Part shown: positions 1 to 11,667 of the stretch, piece by piece
Layout of the letters: each line of letters opens with the position of its first letter
Position numbering within the stretch: the stretch's first letter is position 1
NCBI GenBank assembly: GCA_010909725.1
Contig: JAACMV010000030.1
Coordinates: 682,001 to 746,000 of the forward strand
Length of the DNA stretch: 64,000 bases
Direction of reading: 5' to 3'
From: Picochlorum sp. 'celeri'
Taxonomy: Eukaryota; Chlorophyta; Trebouxiophyceae
Translations under genes and position numbers: made by a program
The notes under the pieces: generated by a model
Database searches by the model: none
The model's input: only the letters and a program-made list of their open reading frames with translations
What the model was told of the DNA's origin: nothing

Positions 1-1
1 A

Positions 2-868
<867 letters not shown>

Positions 869-925
869 TTGACGTCATTGTGTAATAATAGAGAATGAGA
901 AAAAAAAAAGCTATTCCAAAACGTG

Positions 926-2116
926 TTATGATGATTCAAACAAGTCCTGCAACAAGAGACCTTGTATATCATTCCAATCATCCACGACACTCTGGTCATG
1001 GCTCTGGTGTCTCTCCTGCCCAAAATGACCTGTAATCAAATCCGATCGACATATAGGACACGTGCACGAATATCCATTACATTCCTGCACCCACCCAAGC
1101 AAGCACTGTACATGGAAGACATGCCCACACCCCAACTTCCGAGCAACCTTGATATCTTCCATGCAAATAGGACACGTATGAGCATCCCCCTCATCCACAC
1201 ATATCACTCGAGGTAAACTCTTAATCACATATTGCGATCGTTGATGCAACCTTGTATATGTGGCAAGCCTCTTTTTGGAATGTGCTATCAGGTACCGAAT
1301 ATCCAAGAGAATTGCCAGATCAACCACATGAATGAATATTCCATCTCGAAACATATACAGTGCAAAGTACTCTAATAAAGAAGTGAAATAAAAGCAAATC
1401 TCGAGCAATGCATCCACGAGACCATTCATCTCTGTACAGAATGCCATTTCAGCTGCTGGCCTCCTTCGCAGTGCCACACTAGCCACACCTGCCCCCTCCG
1501 TACGCTTCACCCGCACATTCAAAATCACCGCTATAGCTTTAATACAATACCTCATGATCCCTCGACTACTCAGCGTCATCAATCCCAGCGCATCCAAACT
1601 ACATATCAACCCAAAACTAGAAAACCCCCACGATGACAGACACACTCGTGTTGCAACAGCACCCGCTCCAAACGTCACGAAAGAAAAAGACACATGCTTC
1701 GCATACAACCCACACGATGTACAGTCATTCTGAATCTGAATCGACATCCTCCTATTCGTCACAAACTGAGACACATACACCAGCAGAAACACCACCACCT
1801 GCCCAACTCCAGCAAACGCCCGTTCCCACGTAAACCCATACGTTAACGTCATCCCGGCATAAACTATCGATTTATTCATTATAATGCGCAGCATGACATA
1901 CACGACAGTGGAAATATCGTTACATGTGAGCCCCTGAGAAATCTCCATGCAACACAACAGCGATAAAAGACACAGGCTCGCCTGACCCCATCCGTACAGC
2001 CTTGGAACATCAATAACACTATTTGATGGCACGTATCCCAGCCATTGCGCTATGTATTGATTTTCTGCCAGTGTCGGAGTCACATTCTCCGAAACAAACC
2101 TAGTCAAATATTCCAT
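926..2116 (-). CDS. Multi-pass membrane RING-type E3 ubiquitin ligase (HRD1/gp78-like)
   Basis: A 396-residue protein without visible introns. The N-terminal 300 residues carry several hydrophobic segments (about 45-60, 70-95, 100-120, 140-175, 235-275). A C-terminal RING follows at 315-356 with ligands C315, C318, C330, H332, H335, C338, C353 and C356. The spacing and the ARKLxCGHVFHxxC core resemble gp78/AMFR and HRD1, the ER-associated-degradation E3 ligases. By family knowledge it would ubiquitinate membrane or lumenal clients at the ER surface. A CUE domain, as in gp78, is not seen; only about 40 residues follow the RING. Whether it is an ERAD ligase or another membrane RING protein is inference. 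It starts at ATG 2116 and is divergent from the FMN-protein gene. Confidence 0.8.
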   Translation of the reverse strand: MEYLTRFVSENVTPTLAENQYIAQWLGYVPSNSVIDVPRLYGWGQASLCLLSLLCCMEISQGLTCNDISTVVYVMLRIIMNKSIVYAGMTLTYGFTWERAFAGVGQVVVFLLVYVSQFVTNRRMSIQIQNDCTSCGLYAKHVSFSFVTFGAGAVATRVCLSSWGFSSFGLICSLDALGLMTLSSRGIMRYCIKAIAVILNVRVKRTEGAGVASVALRRRPAAEMAFCTEMNGLVDALLEICFYFTSLLEYFALYMFRDGIFIHVVDLAILLDIRYLIAHSKKRLATYTRLHQRSQYVIKSLPRVICVDEGDAHTCPICMEDIKVARKLGCGHVFHVQCLLGWVQECNGYSCTCPICRSDLITGHFGQERHQSHDQSVVDDWNDIQGLLLQDLFESS

Positions 2117-2583
2117 TCTTCACGCCCTCTCATGATACGCAGACTTGTATAATATACATGACACACAAGAACATGTATATTCTTTTTTTAAATACTACTA
2201 CTACTGGGGAATGAGCGATGGAAGAGGTAGTGGGTACCACCTGCCTGCCTTGCCAAGGTGGGTTCTAGGTTTTTACAACAACAACCTGTGCCCATCATGG
2301 GCAACAAGAGCACCTCTACCACATTGTCGCATGCATACACCGTGATGCATTCTTCTGCCATCTAGGGATTAGAAAAGGCTGGATCATGCATCCCAGCATC
2401 CGAGGATGTGGGTGATTATGAGTTGCCTTGTAGTTCCATCAAGTATACTCGGTCAAAGGCATCTTTTGAGCGAAGCATATGGCTGAGATCAGTCCATGTT
2501 ATCCAGATGAGCATGATTGCAGGTGTTGGGAGGGGTACAAAATAGATGCCAATTTTATTCCTGTATACATTTATAGAGTCAGA
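2117..2583. promoter_or_regulatory. Intergenic region between the RING and FMN-protein genes
   Basis: Shared 5' region of two divergent genes. I see no gene with coding character. An in-frame ATG at 2479 would extend the FMN protein, and that part could be 5' UTR or extra leader. The poly-T/ACT run near 2184-2200 is the only simple-sequence feature. Confidence 0.4.
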
Positions 2584-3573
2584 ATGTCGGTATATTCTGC
2601 ATCGATAATGTCGATTCGGTGCCAATTCGGGGTGAAGGGGGGTCTCACACACCACGCTTCTGTGAGACTTCAGAAGCCATCATTCGCATTGACCTCAGCA
2701 CGCAAGGAATCTAGAAGAAATGATACTGTAGGTATTGGTCGTAGGAATGCAGTCGTGGTTGGTGCGGCAGATGCAGAGGCCACCTGTTTGTCTCCCAGTG
2801 GGAGTGAGACAGCTCGAACGATTGTGGATTTGGCGGCATATGGCACATTATCGACAGTAGGAGAAAACGGTATTCCATTGGGGACATATGTGACGTATGT
2901 GTTGGATCAAGTTGGTCAGCCAATCCTGCGATTGAGGAAGGATGCTGTTCATACAGCAAATGTGCTGAGGGAGAACAGATGCAGTTTGTTTGTTCAGCCT
3001 GCAGAGTATCCAGCGCACATGTTGGCGCGAGTGACATTGATTGGAAGTGTTGAGCCTGTGTCTGAGGAGATTGCTGCATCTGCAGCAGAGTTGCACAGGA
3101 CTCTGCATTCTGGAGGGGTTGGTGTGGATGAACCCAAAGATGATGACTTGTACTACCGTTTGGTGGTTGATGAATGCTTTTATGTTGGCCAATTAGCTGG
3201 AAACTCGGCAGCAGAGGTATTATCGGGGGATGAATACAGGAATGCATGTGCTGATCCAACAAGAACATTTGCTGCATCGCTTGTCAAGTCAATGAATACT
3301 GATAGATTTGAGGATGTCGTGCGCATTTGTTCCCAAAAGTTGCAGGTTGATATGGATGAGATTGTTCGGGCTGAATTGGCATGGATTGATAAGCAAGGTG
3401 TGTATATGAAGGTGAGTGCTGGTGGTCCCTTGCAGACAATCAGGGTTCCTTTTGAAAGACCGATTGAGGATGAACGAGATGCACGATCTGCACTGACCAT
3501 GATGGCACAGGTTGCATGGGAGACGGATAGACCGTACGCTCCTGTGCCTGCTGTTACTGCTTCGTCTGAATAA
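2584..3573 (+). CDS. Split-barrel FMN/heme-binding family protein (PPOX-like + DUF2470), probably plastid
   Basis: About 329 residues from ATG 2584 (364 if ATG 2479 is used). The N-terminus is basic and Ser/Thr-rich, like a transit peptide. The middle is a pyridoxamine-phosphate-oxidase-like split barrel: ARTIVDLAAYGTLST, GIPLGTYVTYV, then RLRKDAVHTANV and the strand LARVTLIGSVEPV. The C-terminal 100 residues (beginning SMNTDRFEDVVRI) match the DUF2470 module found in plant HugZ-like and glutamyl-tRNA-reductase-binding proteins. Such proteins bind heme or act in plastid tetrapyrrole metabolism; the ligand here cannot be read from sequence. It is convergent with the TruB gene, 23 bp apart, and TGTAA lies at 3576-3580. 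Confidence 0.75.
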   Translation: MSVYSASIMSIRCQFGVKGGLTHHASVRLQKPSFALTSARKESRRNDTVGIGRRNAVVVGAADAEATCLSPSGSETARTIVDLAAYGTLSTVGENGIPLGTYVTYVLDQVGQPILRLRKDAVHTANVLRENRCSLFVQPAEYPAHMLARVTLIGSVEPVSEEIAASAAELHRTLHSGGVGVDEPKDDDLYYRLVVDECFYVGQLAGNSAAEVLSGDEYRNACADPTRTFAASLVKSMNTDRFEDVVRICSQKLQVDMDEIVRAELAWIDKQGVYMKVSAGGPLQTIRVPFERPIEDERDARSALTMMAQVAWETDRPYAPVPAVTASSE

Positions 3574-3596
3574 AATGTAAATACCATATGATACTA

Positions 3597-4701
3597 TTAT
3601 GATTGGTCTGGGTTGAGACGCGCCTTTTGATCTCGCACTGCTTCTATCAACGTGTCCATGTCCCATGCGTCCTTCACAGAATATTCACCAATACACTCTC
3701 GCCGTAATTCAGTCAAATGAGCTCCACAGCCCACCTGCTGACCTAAATCATGTGCTAAACTCCTCACATAGGTGCCTTTACTACATGTGACCCAGAATGC
3801 AACGAATGGACTCGTCTCGTCATGGCGTGTGAGGTCAAACGTCTGAACATGAACTTTTCTAGATTTTCTATCCACCTCCTTTCCCTGCCTTGCAGATTCA
3901 TAGAGCCGTTTCCCATCGACCCGTATGGCAGAAAACATTGGTGGAACTTGCTCAATATCTCCAAGGAAATGTTCATCTCTGCTTTTGTACAACTCCTCAT
4001 CTGCATCATGTTTTCAAAAAGAAATATACTTGGTTATCGGCATCAAGGTTTAGGTTGGTAAATATCGCATGATGATGTCACATACTTGTGATGCTCTGCC
4101 AGGAAGAATCCTCCTTTAAAAGACTCCCATCTGCATCGTACGAATCCGTCACCTGACCCAATCGAAAGACGCCGCTATACTCCTTTGTCATGGATACGAA
4201 TGAATCAATTGATTTGGTTCCTTTACCCACGCATACAATGAGTAAACCAGTTGCCATGGGATCCAGGGTCCCAGCATGCCCAACCTTGATCTTTTTTGGC
4301 TTGACATTCAATGCCCTAGCCAATTCCCCTCTCAGTTTCCCACACACATCAAACGACGTCCATGTCTTTGGTTTATCAATCAACAGAACTGCATTATCCC
4401 AGATCGATGCATCTGCCGCCAACACCCCAACAGTCACAGGAGTTGGTGGGACAAGAACCTTCTTCTTCTTCTTCTTTGCCTCCTTCACACCAGAAGAAGA
4501 GACATCACTGCTATTATCTACTGTATTCGTATCAGATTCTGACGCGTGAGGTCTCTTCATGTCTCGTGCATCCTTCTTCATGCAACGAATTTGGCGAATG
4601 CCCGTCAAATTCTCAATCCTCCCCAATGGCTGGTTGAGAACTCTACTATCATATGATTTTACTATGAATCTATGAGGAATGCATGCAATCAATCGATTCA
4701 T
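3597..4701 (-). CDS. TruB-family tRNA pseudouridine synthase (two exons)
   Basis: Predicted to convert U55 of the tRNA T-loop to pseudouridine. Exon 1 is 4701-4086 and exon 2 is 4000-3597. The 85-nt intron 4001-4085 (GTATGT...GATGCAG) keeps phase and yields 339 residues. The catalytic motif GHAGTLDPMATG is at 141-152 with the nucleophile D147. LLIDKPKTWTSFDV (107-120) and the downstream KEYSGVFRLG and QVPPMFSAIRVDGKRLYE blocks are standard for TruB. About 100 basic, Ser-rich residues precede the core, including a six-Lys run, which suggests organelle or nuclear targeting. It is a bacterial-type TruB, not dyskerin (no PUA domain is evident). It is divergent from the next gene, with 155 bp between start codons. 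Confidence 0.92.
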
Positions 4702-4856
4702 GGGTCAATTTTTTTGCATTTTGGCCTCAGGAGGCCTTTTGCTCTTGACCCACCGACCCATTCGGCATTCCAAATTTTTATTTAAAAATGCCGTGACCAA
4801 TGCGAGCCCCGTAGTGGAATTCATAGTAGCAGTATAAATGATGTTTTGATGAGAGA

Positions 4857-5726
4857 ATGTCGACTCCTTTGGAACTACGCAACTGGCGGAAAGGCGCTCA
4901 GGTGAGAGGAGTTGTCTTTGTTTTTTAATTGTTGCCTTTGCAGTATCATCTGCATTGATGATGAGCATGCGTCACCTTATTGTTGTGCAGAGATCTCTGA
5001 GGTTGTTATTTAATAGCATGGTCAAGGCGTTGGGTGAATGGAAGGTGGGCTGAGCAGGCATTTTATGTGACTGTATTCCTGTCTCATGAATATAATAATA
5101 ATATCATCTGTGCAGGCTGGCGTGGCGCAAGGAAAGATATTGACGACAGATATCGCCAATCTTATTCTCGAATATCGGTATGACATCGTGCATATTGGAG
5201 CACCATGATGACAATAAGCGAACGCCACTGTATGGATGTGTGCAGGTGTATTGAGAAGGATGCGGCGCTCATGGATTCATTACCTTTGGATGCACGATCG
5301 ATATTCCAGTCAAGGTATACGATGAAGCTGCAGCGAAAGCTACATTCTTTGAGGATGATTGTTGAGACGTTGGTTAATGCGTGTGCGTCCATGTCAAAGG
5401 CAGTGGAGGATTTTAAAACCATTCTGTGTGATGATGAATCAGATACGCGTCTGGGGGATCCCCGCCTCGACATGGCTATTTGTACGAGTCTGACGTTTCG
5501 ACAGATTTCTCTTTTGTTTGATGATATCGTGGAAAAGTATCAGAGAGAGCTTGGCATCAAGCAAAAGATTTTGGATGATTTTTGTAATGATGGCCAGCAT
5601 GATGAGGCATTTTATCAGGTGCATATCACTGCCTGGATGACCGATGTGGAAATAGATTCAAACCGTGTACAACATGTGATGAGAGATATTGCTGTAGATG
5701 CTGGGATGCCATATAATAATGAATAG
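4857..5726 (+). CDS. Small helical protein of unknown function (three exons)
   Basis: I joined 4857-4901, 5116-5177 and 5246-5726, which gives 195 residues in one frame. Both introns are GT-AG (214 and 68 nt). The start MSTPLELRNWRKGAQ lies in the head-to-head promoter with TruB. The protein is mostly alpha-helical and charged, with no membrane segment or zinc ligands. The pattern of a Tyr- and Lys-rich helix followed by AWMTDVEIDSNRVQHV faintly recalls the animal AIRIM/C1orf109 ribosome-maturation factor; that is weak and I do not call it. Its last 49 codons and 3' flank are copied at 7352-7536. A possible extra exon sits in intron 1 (see findings). Confidence 0.65.
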
Positions 5727-5756
5727 AATAAGATAATTATTGAATTGTGCTGAGCG
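5574..5756 (+). repeat. Long direct repeat, copy 1
   Basis: Covers the last codons of the preceding gene and about 30 bp after its stop. It matches 7352-7536 in the same orientation, with one missing T in a T-run, one T/C change (GATATT/GATATC) and a 3-bp difference in an ATT repeat. Copy 1 is the one in an intact reading frame. Confidence 0.95.
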
Positions 5757-5877
5757 CCCTGTTTCTGGGGCAGATCATCCAGCGTCTAATATGAAATCGG
5801 GTGTCATGACAACCAGTCTTAAATCGTCCTAATAATTTAGTCAAGTACAGTATATAAATTTTATCCTTCTCTTGGCA

Positions 5878-6941
5878 TCAGGACACTGGACATTGTCCAG
5901 ATGTTCCACAGCAGCAAAACCTTTGAATCCCATTCAATGAGGAAGAGCAGTCACCCCCCAAACTATTGAACCGCATCTGGCTTCCATCAAAGTTTGGCTC
6001 AATCTCTGGTATCCCACATACATTCAAAGCTCCACCACAATCTGTAAACGATATGGTTTCAACGTTCAGATCCACCAGTGATGCTACATAACTTGCTTGA
6101 GACTGCAAAATTACCTGCCTAAGTGGTTGAAAATTACAGTTTCCACCATTGCTGCCACATGCTTGGTCACAAGACTGTCCTGATCCTCCCAGTATCCATC
6201 TAATAACAGGCGGTGATGGAGGAGGTGGTGGTGGTGGACTGCGCCTGCTAACCACACCTTCTGCCCAATCATCTACACTGCTCATATCTTCGCATATGAG
6301 TTTGCCGGACCAAAAGTTGCTGCTCCGAGTAAGCCTCAGAGACTGACGAGCAGACAGCAAAGTACAGACACTTGTCAGCCGGTTAAACATGAATGCCTCG
6401 CACTTTCTATCTGCAACGAGTATTCCTGACGTCATGGGGCAATGGCTGTTTATATCTAGAGAGCAGTCTGTGTCCAAAGCTTGTCGCGTGTCATCCGTCA
6501 ACCTCCAATTTAGGAGACAGGCATCCGCACATCCAGCCAGACTTCCATGCCCTGGCCTGTCCAACTTGTACACAGCAATTATGTCACCATCTCGATACAT
6601 GCTGCACAGAACCAAACACCCGAATGATACCATAAGAAATGACTATATATAATTATACACAGAGCAAATCATCCACCCTCGACACACCTCTTCCTCTGGT
6701 TGTATTTAACAATTTGTCTCCGAAGATTTCGTAGAGCTGGTTGGTCAGAGACTGTGCTGTCAAAGCACATTCCACCCAGCGTTGACTCTCTCTCTACGGA
6801 TTCCAAAGATGTAGCATGTGTTCCTACCAAGAAATGTGCCCATACTAGGAGAAGGATTGGAAAGAGAAGAGCGCTCTTTGTGGACAACAACCAGTGCCAG
6901 GCAATGCTCGTGCTCATTTGTATGCGCATACTATAGTACAT
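5878..6941 (-). CDS. Secreted Cys-rich protein with PAN-like region and poly-Pro linker (two exons)
   Basis: Exon 1 is 6941-6688 and exon 2 is 6601-5878. The 86-nt intron (GTGTGT...TTCTGTGCAG) keeps phase and gives about 325 residues. The N-terminus has a strongly hydrophobic signal (LLFPILLLVWAHFLVG) ending near residue 58, or earlier if the ATG at 6917 is used. Next comes a Cys-containing region (DRPGHGSLAGCADACL ... CEAFMFNRLTSVCTLL) with the spacing of an apple/PAN module. A PPPPPPPSPP linker and a C-terminal domain with about ten cysteines follow, ending FCCCGTSGQCPVS. Proline linkers of this type occur in green-algal cell-wall and matrix proteins such as pherophorins. Function is not known. 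The whole gene lies between the two long direct repeats. Confidence 0.7.
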
Positions 6942-7042
6942 GGCCTTGTTATCAAACGACCCATTGGGTATACTGAGCGATTTTACTCCAATAAATGGTG
7001 TTTGCACGTCGGGTGGCTTTCCAACGAGAAGATTCTCTTCTT

Positions 7043-7079
7043 ACCGCTATTACGTGACGGACCCGTAATAATAGCGTTA
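7043..7079. repeat. Imperfect inverted repeat upstream of the Cys-rich gene
   Basis: TACCGCTATTACG and CGTAATAATAGCGTTA flank a short GC loop containing TGACGG. It lies about 100 bp upstream of the Cys-rich gene start and could be a regulator site or a cruciform. Nothing ties it to a known factor. Confidence 0.5.
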
Positions 7080-7351
7080 CATAATCCTTGCCTATGCGCG
7101 GACCTTTCTCCTCTTGCAATAGCGCGAGACCCATGACATCAAATCGAACGAATTATTAAATGGTATTTTTATCAGGGGAACGTATCGATTGAATATGAAG
7201 GTTGCCAATATCTTCACTGAGCAGTGATCGATCGCGAGCAGGCAGTTTGTTCATAGAAAAGTACCAGTCGTGAGTAAATCAATAGAACATTTTACTTAGT
7301 ACTATGTAATACACACAATGTCCCGCCAATGGGCGCACACATACGAATGCT

Positions 7352-7536
7352 GATGATTTTGTAATGATGGCCAGCATGATGAGGCATTTTATCAGGTGCA
7401 TATCACTGCCTGGATGACCGATGTGGAAATAGATTCAAACCGTGTACAACATGTGATGAGAGATATCGCTGTAGATGCTGGGATGCCATATAATAATGAA
7501 TAGAATAAGATTATTATTATTGAATTGTGCTGAGCG
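7352..7536 (+). pseudogene. Long direct repeat, copy 2: truncated copy of the tail of the 4857-5726 gene
   Basis: About 98% identical to 5574-5756. A 1-nt deletion at its start puts the old frame out of phase, and there is no start, so it is a gene fragment. Its last 20 bases supply the final codons and stop codon (7517-7519) of the RsfS gene on the opposite strand. Confidence 0.9.
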
Positions 7537-8740
7537 TGACTGTACCCTCGTTGTAAGGAATTGCCACCTTGGTGACATTTGAACTCTCCTCGTCGCTCCA
7601 AAGGCTCTCCAAGTCGTATTCAGACCTCACATCTTCATGGAATACATGGACAACAACGGACCCTGCATCAATCACAAGCCAATCTGGGTTGGCATCATCT
7701 CTTCCCTCAATGCTTGGAGCAACACCTGGAGCCACCTCCTGGCATCGCTTTTTCAACTCATGCAACACAGCCGATGCAAGCATATATACCATCTGATGCG
7801 AGCGACCTGATGCAATGATCATGTAATCTGTAAAAGAGCACTGCTGTCGAACATCAATGATCATGACATTGCCAGCTCTGGCATCTACAAGCAGTTGTGC
7901 AACTTCATGTGGGCTGGAAAACACTTCAGAGAAGATACTACGAGGCAACGTCGCTTCTTCCTGCGACTGTCGCAACACATCGTCCGTGACTGGCGTCTGA
8001 ATACCACCACTCTGAATGTCTTTTAATTTGCCAAACTTGACAATCTGCTTTCTCTGAGCAACCCCATGCCCCAAATTGGAGGCCACCTCTGCCACATTTT
8101 TATTTTCCTCTTCTTTTCTAATATCATCTAAAATCCGACTCACCAATGCGGCCTTATTCCCCCGACTGTCAGAACCAGAAACCTCCAGAATATCCCGCAA
8201 TCCCTTCACTTTCAATTTCATCAAGGCAGTTTTCGTGATATTAACATGCTCTTTCCCATGCACACTCTGCAATTCCTCTTCCACAAGACTCTTCATACTA
8301 GTATCAGCTGCGTCCCTACAGAACACACAAACAGTCGTCATTCACAACCCCATGTGTATCTTTTCCCCTCAACCAACCCACCTCTGCAATCTTTCGTGCA
8401 TCTCCATGATCGCCGCCATCTCAGGATTCACTCGTTTCATATACTCGATACTTGTATCATTCAAATGACTGGTTCCGACCTTGGTCGTGACACCCACTGG
8501 ACCGGATTCCTGCTCAGAGGCAGGCTTCTCCTCCTGTTGGGACAATCCACGGACTGAGAACGGAACCCGAGGCTCTATTCCATGAGTCGTTCGTAATTTT
8601 ATCCCATAATCTTTCCTCTTAATGAGTTGTTGTGGTGTACTGGTCCTGGTAGAGACAGAGAAGCACTCGGAGGATTCCAACCGCAACCAACTTTGGATGG
8701 TTCGCCGGAACAGCGACCCTTCTCTTGCTATTCTCTTCAT
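7517..8740 (-). CDS. Ribosomal silencing factor RsfS/Iojap family, organellar, with SAP-like motif (two exons)
   Basis: Exon 1 is 8740-8382 and exon 2 is 8315-7517. The 66-nt intron (GTGGGT...TTCTGTAG) restores one frame of 385 residues. The C-terminal half is the RsfS fold: VMIIDVRQQCSFTDYMIIASGRS, then DWLVIDAGSVVVHVFHE and YDLESLWSDEE. RsfS binds uL14 of bacterial-type ribosomes and blocks subunit joining, so this copy should act in chloroplast or mitochondrion. The Arg/Ser-rich first 40 residues look like a transit peptide. Between them, LKVKGLRDILEVSGSDSRG then NKAALVSRIL fits a SAP helix-turn-helix, not usual in bacterial RsfS. The last six codons and the stop lie inside the long repeat. 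Confidence 0.88.
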
Positions 8741-8885
8741 CTTGAACTACTAGTAATAAAAAATTATGTATGCCTTTGCTGTGACGGATCCTTTCCATAC
8801 TGGATTGAATCGAATTCCGAACGCTATATTGCGGCATCATCAAGCCTTTTCTTCTGAAGGTGCGAATTTCTTCTTTACACGATGA

Positions 8886-11667
8886 CTATGCTTGCTGAAT
8901 GATATTATGGATGCAATCACACATGGATGGATCTTCTGCACGAACAGCGAGTCTCATCGCCACATTGTGCTGGGCATCCATACCAAACTGCAGTTTTACC
9001 AGGACCTGTGCATCTCCAACAACTGTACCAGTCATGGAGACGGTGTGGCTGCGTGCATTTGGAGGTACCATGTCTGTTCCATCGCAGACGGCCATTCCCA
9101 TGAGTTCAATCACTGTCTCTACCGCTTCCTGGACACTTTCACGTTCGCCGAGAGCATACGAGTCGGCTACTTCATTGGCTTCATCCATGGCATCCCATGC
9201 TTCTGTGAAATTAGGGACACTTGTGGCTTTAACATAGTCTGCTGAAGACACGTCCAGATCCTCCAGTTGATATTCGTCGTCGAAACCTTCTTCTTCTGCC
9301 TCTCCAGTGGATGGATCAATTTCCTTGACTTTGAATTTCAGTATGCATGGCATGGAAGCTGCTGTGGGCCCATCGCATGTTCTTCTCAAGACGACGTATG
9401 CTTGGCCAGCCCCCTCGGTTGGCGCTACTGCAAGCGACACTGTCGCTTCTTCTTCAAAGTCAGGGGCATCTGCCAAGTCGAGGAGTACGCTAACATCTTC
9501 CAGCACTTGCTCAGGAACTGTATTTGTAATGTGGAATTGGAATACATCATGAGACTCCAACACATGGTGGACAAAAAAGACATTGTATTCTGTTTCCTCC
9601 TCTGTAAGCTGTGTAGGAGCGCATGTCTTAAACACAGGTCCAAGGGCAGCCACTTCTGGAACAGAAGCCATTTGCTCTGCATACTCTGCATATCGTTCCT
9701 CTGCAGTCGCACCAGATGCCCCTTCAATAACAGCTGCTGCAAGTCCATGGGGCTTGTGAGCTGAGGGTGATGGTGGGGCCTTCTTTGTTACTGTGGACAA
9801 GTCGAAAGGCTGAGTCATATCTCCGGATGCAAGATACTCCTCCAAACTAGAGATGACATTTTTGGCAGGGTACATCCATTCTGGTGCAATCAAGTTGCGA
9901 GCAGTCTCAACATCATTGGACGCTCCAAGCTGAGCCAAGTACAGTGTGGCGCGATCCCTGACTTCGTCATCCGAGTCATACAATGCTCTTTTCAGCAGAA
10001 CAATGATATTCGGGCGCAAGTCATCGCACTCCAATGCAAACCTCGCAAGGGCAGAAACTGCAGCTGCTCTCACAGTAGCATTCTCTAAAATGACACGGTT
10101 GTAAATAACTCTAATATGCCGTGCAGGATCCTTTGTTTTGGGTCCTTCTTCACCAAGAAGATGCAGAATTTCCACACTCAAATACGTGAATTCGCAATCC
10201 TCAATGAATTCTGAGAGTTGGCTCAATGCTACATCTTTTGATTCAGGCACATGCTGAATGATTGCCAAAATAGCGTCAACAATAGCTCGTTTATATGTAA
10301 ATCCACCATCTTCTCTCAAACACATGGCCAAAAAGTTCAACATTCCTCTATGCTTTGCTGGGAATTTAATGCTCAGAGCTCGAATTGCTTCAACTACGGC
10401 AATCTTGAACTCATCTGCCAATTCTCCAATGAAACCACCAATCTGCTTCATCAATCTGTCGATAGAACTCTCATTTCCAGTCTTCAACAAAGTGGTAATA
10501 GCCAACGTGGCGATTGACCTGTTGCTATCAGCAATCAAAGATTCCATTTCAATATTGCAATTTGCCACCAACGAGGGGTGATTCACAGCAATTTTATTCA
10601 GTGTTCTGACAGCAGCAAATCGAGTCACCGGCTTGGAAGAAGATAAGAAGAGCTGAAGAACAGTGACTGCTGGACTCAATTCCTTGGCAGTGACATCCTT
10701 CATGCTTGCAATGGCGCGAGCAGCTTCAAAAATAACAAGTTCACTTCTGTGCCTCAGACAACTCTCCAAATAGTCGTAGAAAGGACGCACAGCTCCTCCA
10801 GCTCCCGGAGCAGTCTCAGCAATCACCTGTGCCACATATCTCACCAGCAAAAGCTGGGCGTATGGTGACCTCACATTACCTCGAGTCAACTGTGTCACAA
10901 GCTTGCTAATCGCCAGACGATCTTTTGATCTCAGTGCGTGCTGGAGAGCGACAGCATGAAACTGCACCATTGGATGTCTTGACGTCAATGCCTCCTGAAC
11001 TTCACTGTTCCACCGCTTCACCACCTCTGGATTCTCAGATGCCAACTGCACAGCACCAGCAAGCACGGCAGCAGCCACAACAGGGCTCTTGTCCACAATT
11101 GCCTGCTTCAAATAACGCTCAATCTGCAACAGCATCTGACCATCAATGATCTTACACAACACTCTGATAGCATTCGCCCTGAACAAGTCGTGGGGATTAT
11201 TCATATCCTTCATCAAACTACTTGTGATGATAATAACCTCCTCTGAAGAAGGAATAAATTCCTTGATACACAAATACACCATCCTTCTCAGATGAAAATC
11301 CTTGTGTTGAAACAACTTTGTAACACTAAAAAACACATCGGATGCTTCAGACTTTGTGAAAGATTCTCCCTGGGTGAGCAAGTAGAGCAACTTTGTAATC
11401 ACTTGCTGACATTTCCTCGGGTCCACGTGAGCTTCGTTGAACACGCGAGTTTCTTGCAACACAAGGCCCTTTTCAATCCCATAAAATGGAGAAAATTCAA
11501 CTGCAATACGCATGAGAAGAAACAAAACATTAGAAAAAAGCGTCTCTCTTCCTGATGAGGGATCAACAACAATCGCCAAACGCCAACATACGTTCATCTT
11601 CGTATTCATCATCTTTTTTCTCATCCCCTCGCAAGGGTTCCATATGATTCTGTGCAGTCGCAGCCAT
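8886..11667 (-). CDS. COPG: Coatomer (COPI) subunit gamma (two exons)
   Basis: Subunit of the F-subcomplex of the COPI coat that drives Golgi-to-ER and intra-Golgi vesicle traffic. Exon 1 is 11667-11592 and exon 2 is 11500-8886, with a 91-nt intron (GTATGTTGG...GTATTGCAG). The 896-residue product has the length of plant gamma-COP (about 890). Residues 1-570 are the HEAT/adaptin trunk (SPFYGIEKGLVLQETRVFN, SNRSIATLAITTLLKTGNESS, SLMKDMN). A linker and the C-terminal appendage (EEGFDDEYQLEDLDV) follow. The acidic leader KKDDEYEDELEFSPF is most like land-plant and green-algal sequences. TGTAA (minus strand, 8875-8879) follows the stop by 7 nt. Confidence 0.97.

Noticed and set aside
4705..4968. 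87-codon minus-strand frame upstream of TruB
   Set aside because: It is antisense to the first exon of the divergent gene and spans its splice donor; it has no features.
6669..7007. Separate small membrane protein upstream of the Cys-rich protein
   Set aside because: A GT-AG intron 6602-6687 joins it in phase to the downstream frame, so it is the signal-peptide exon of the same gene.
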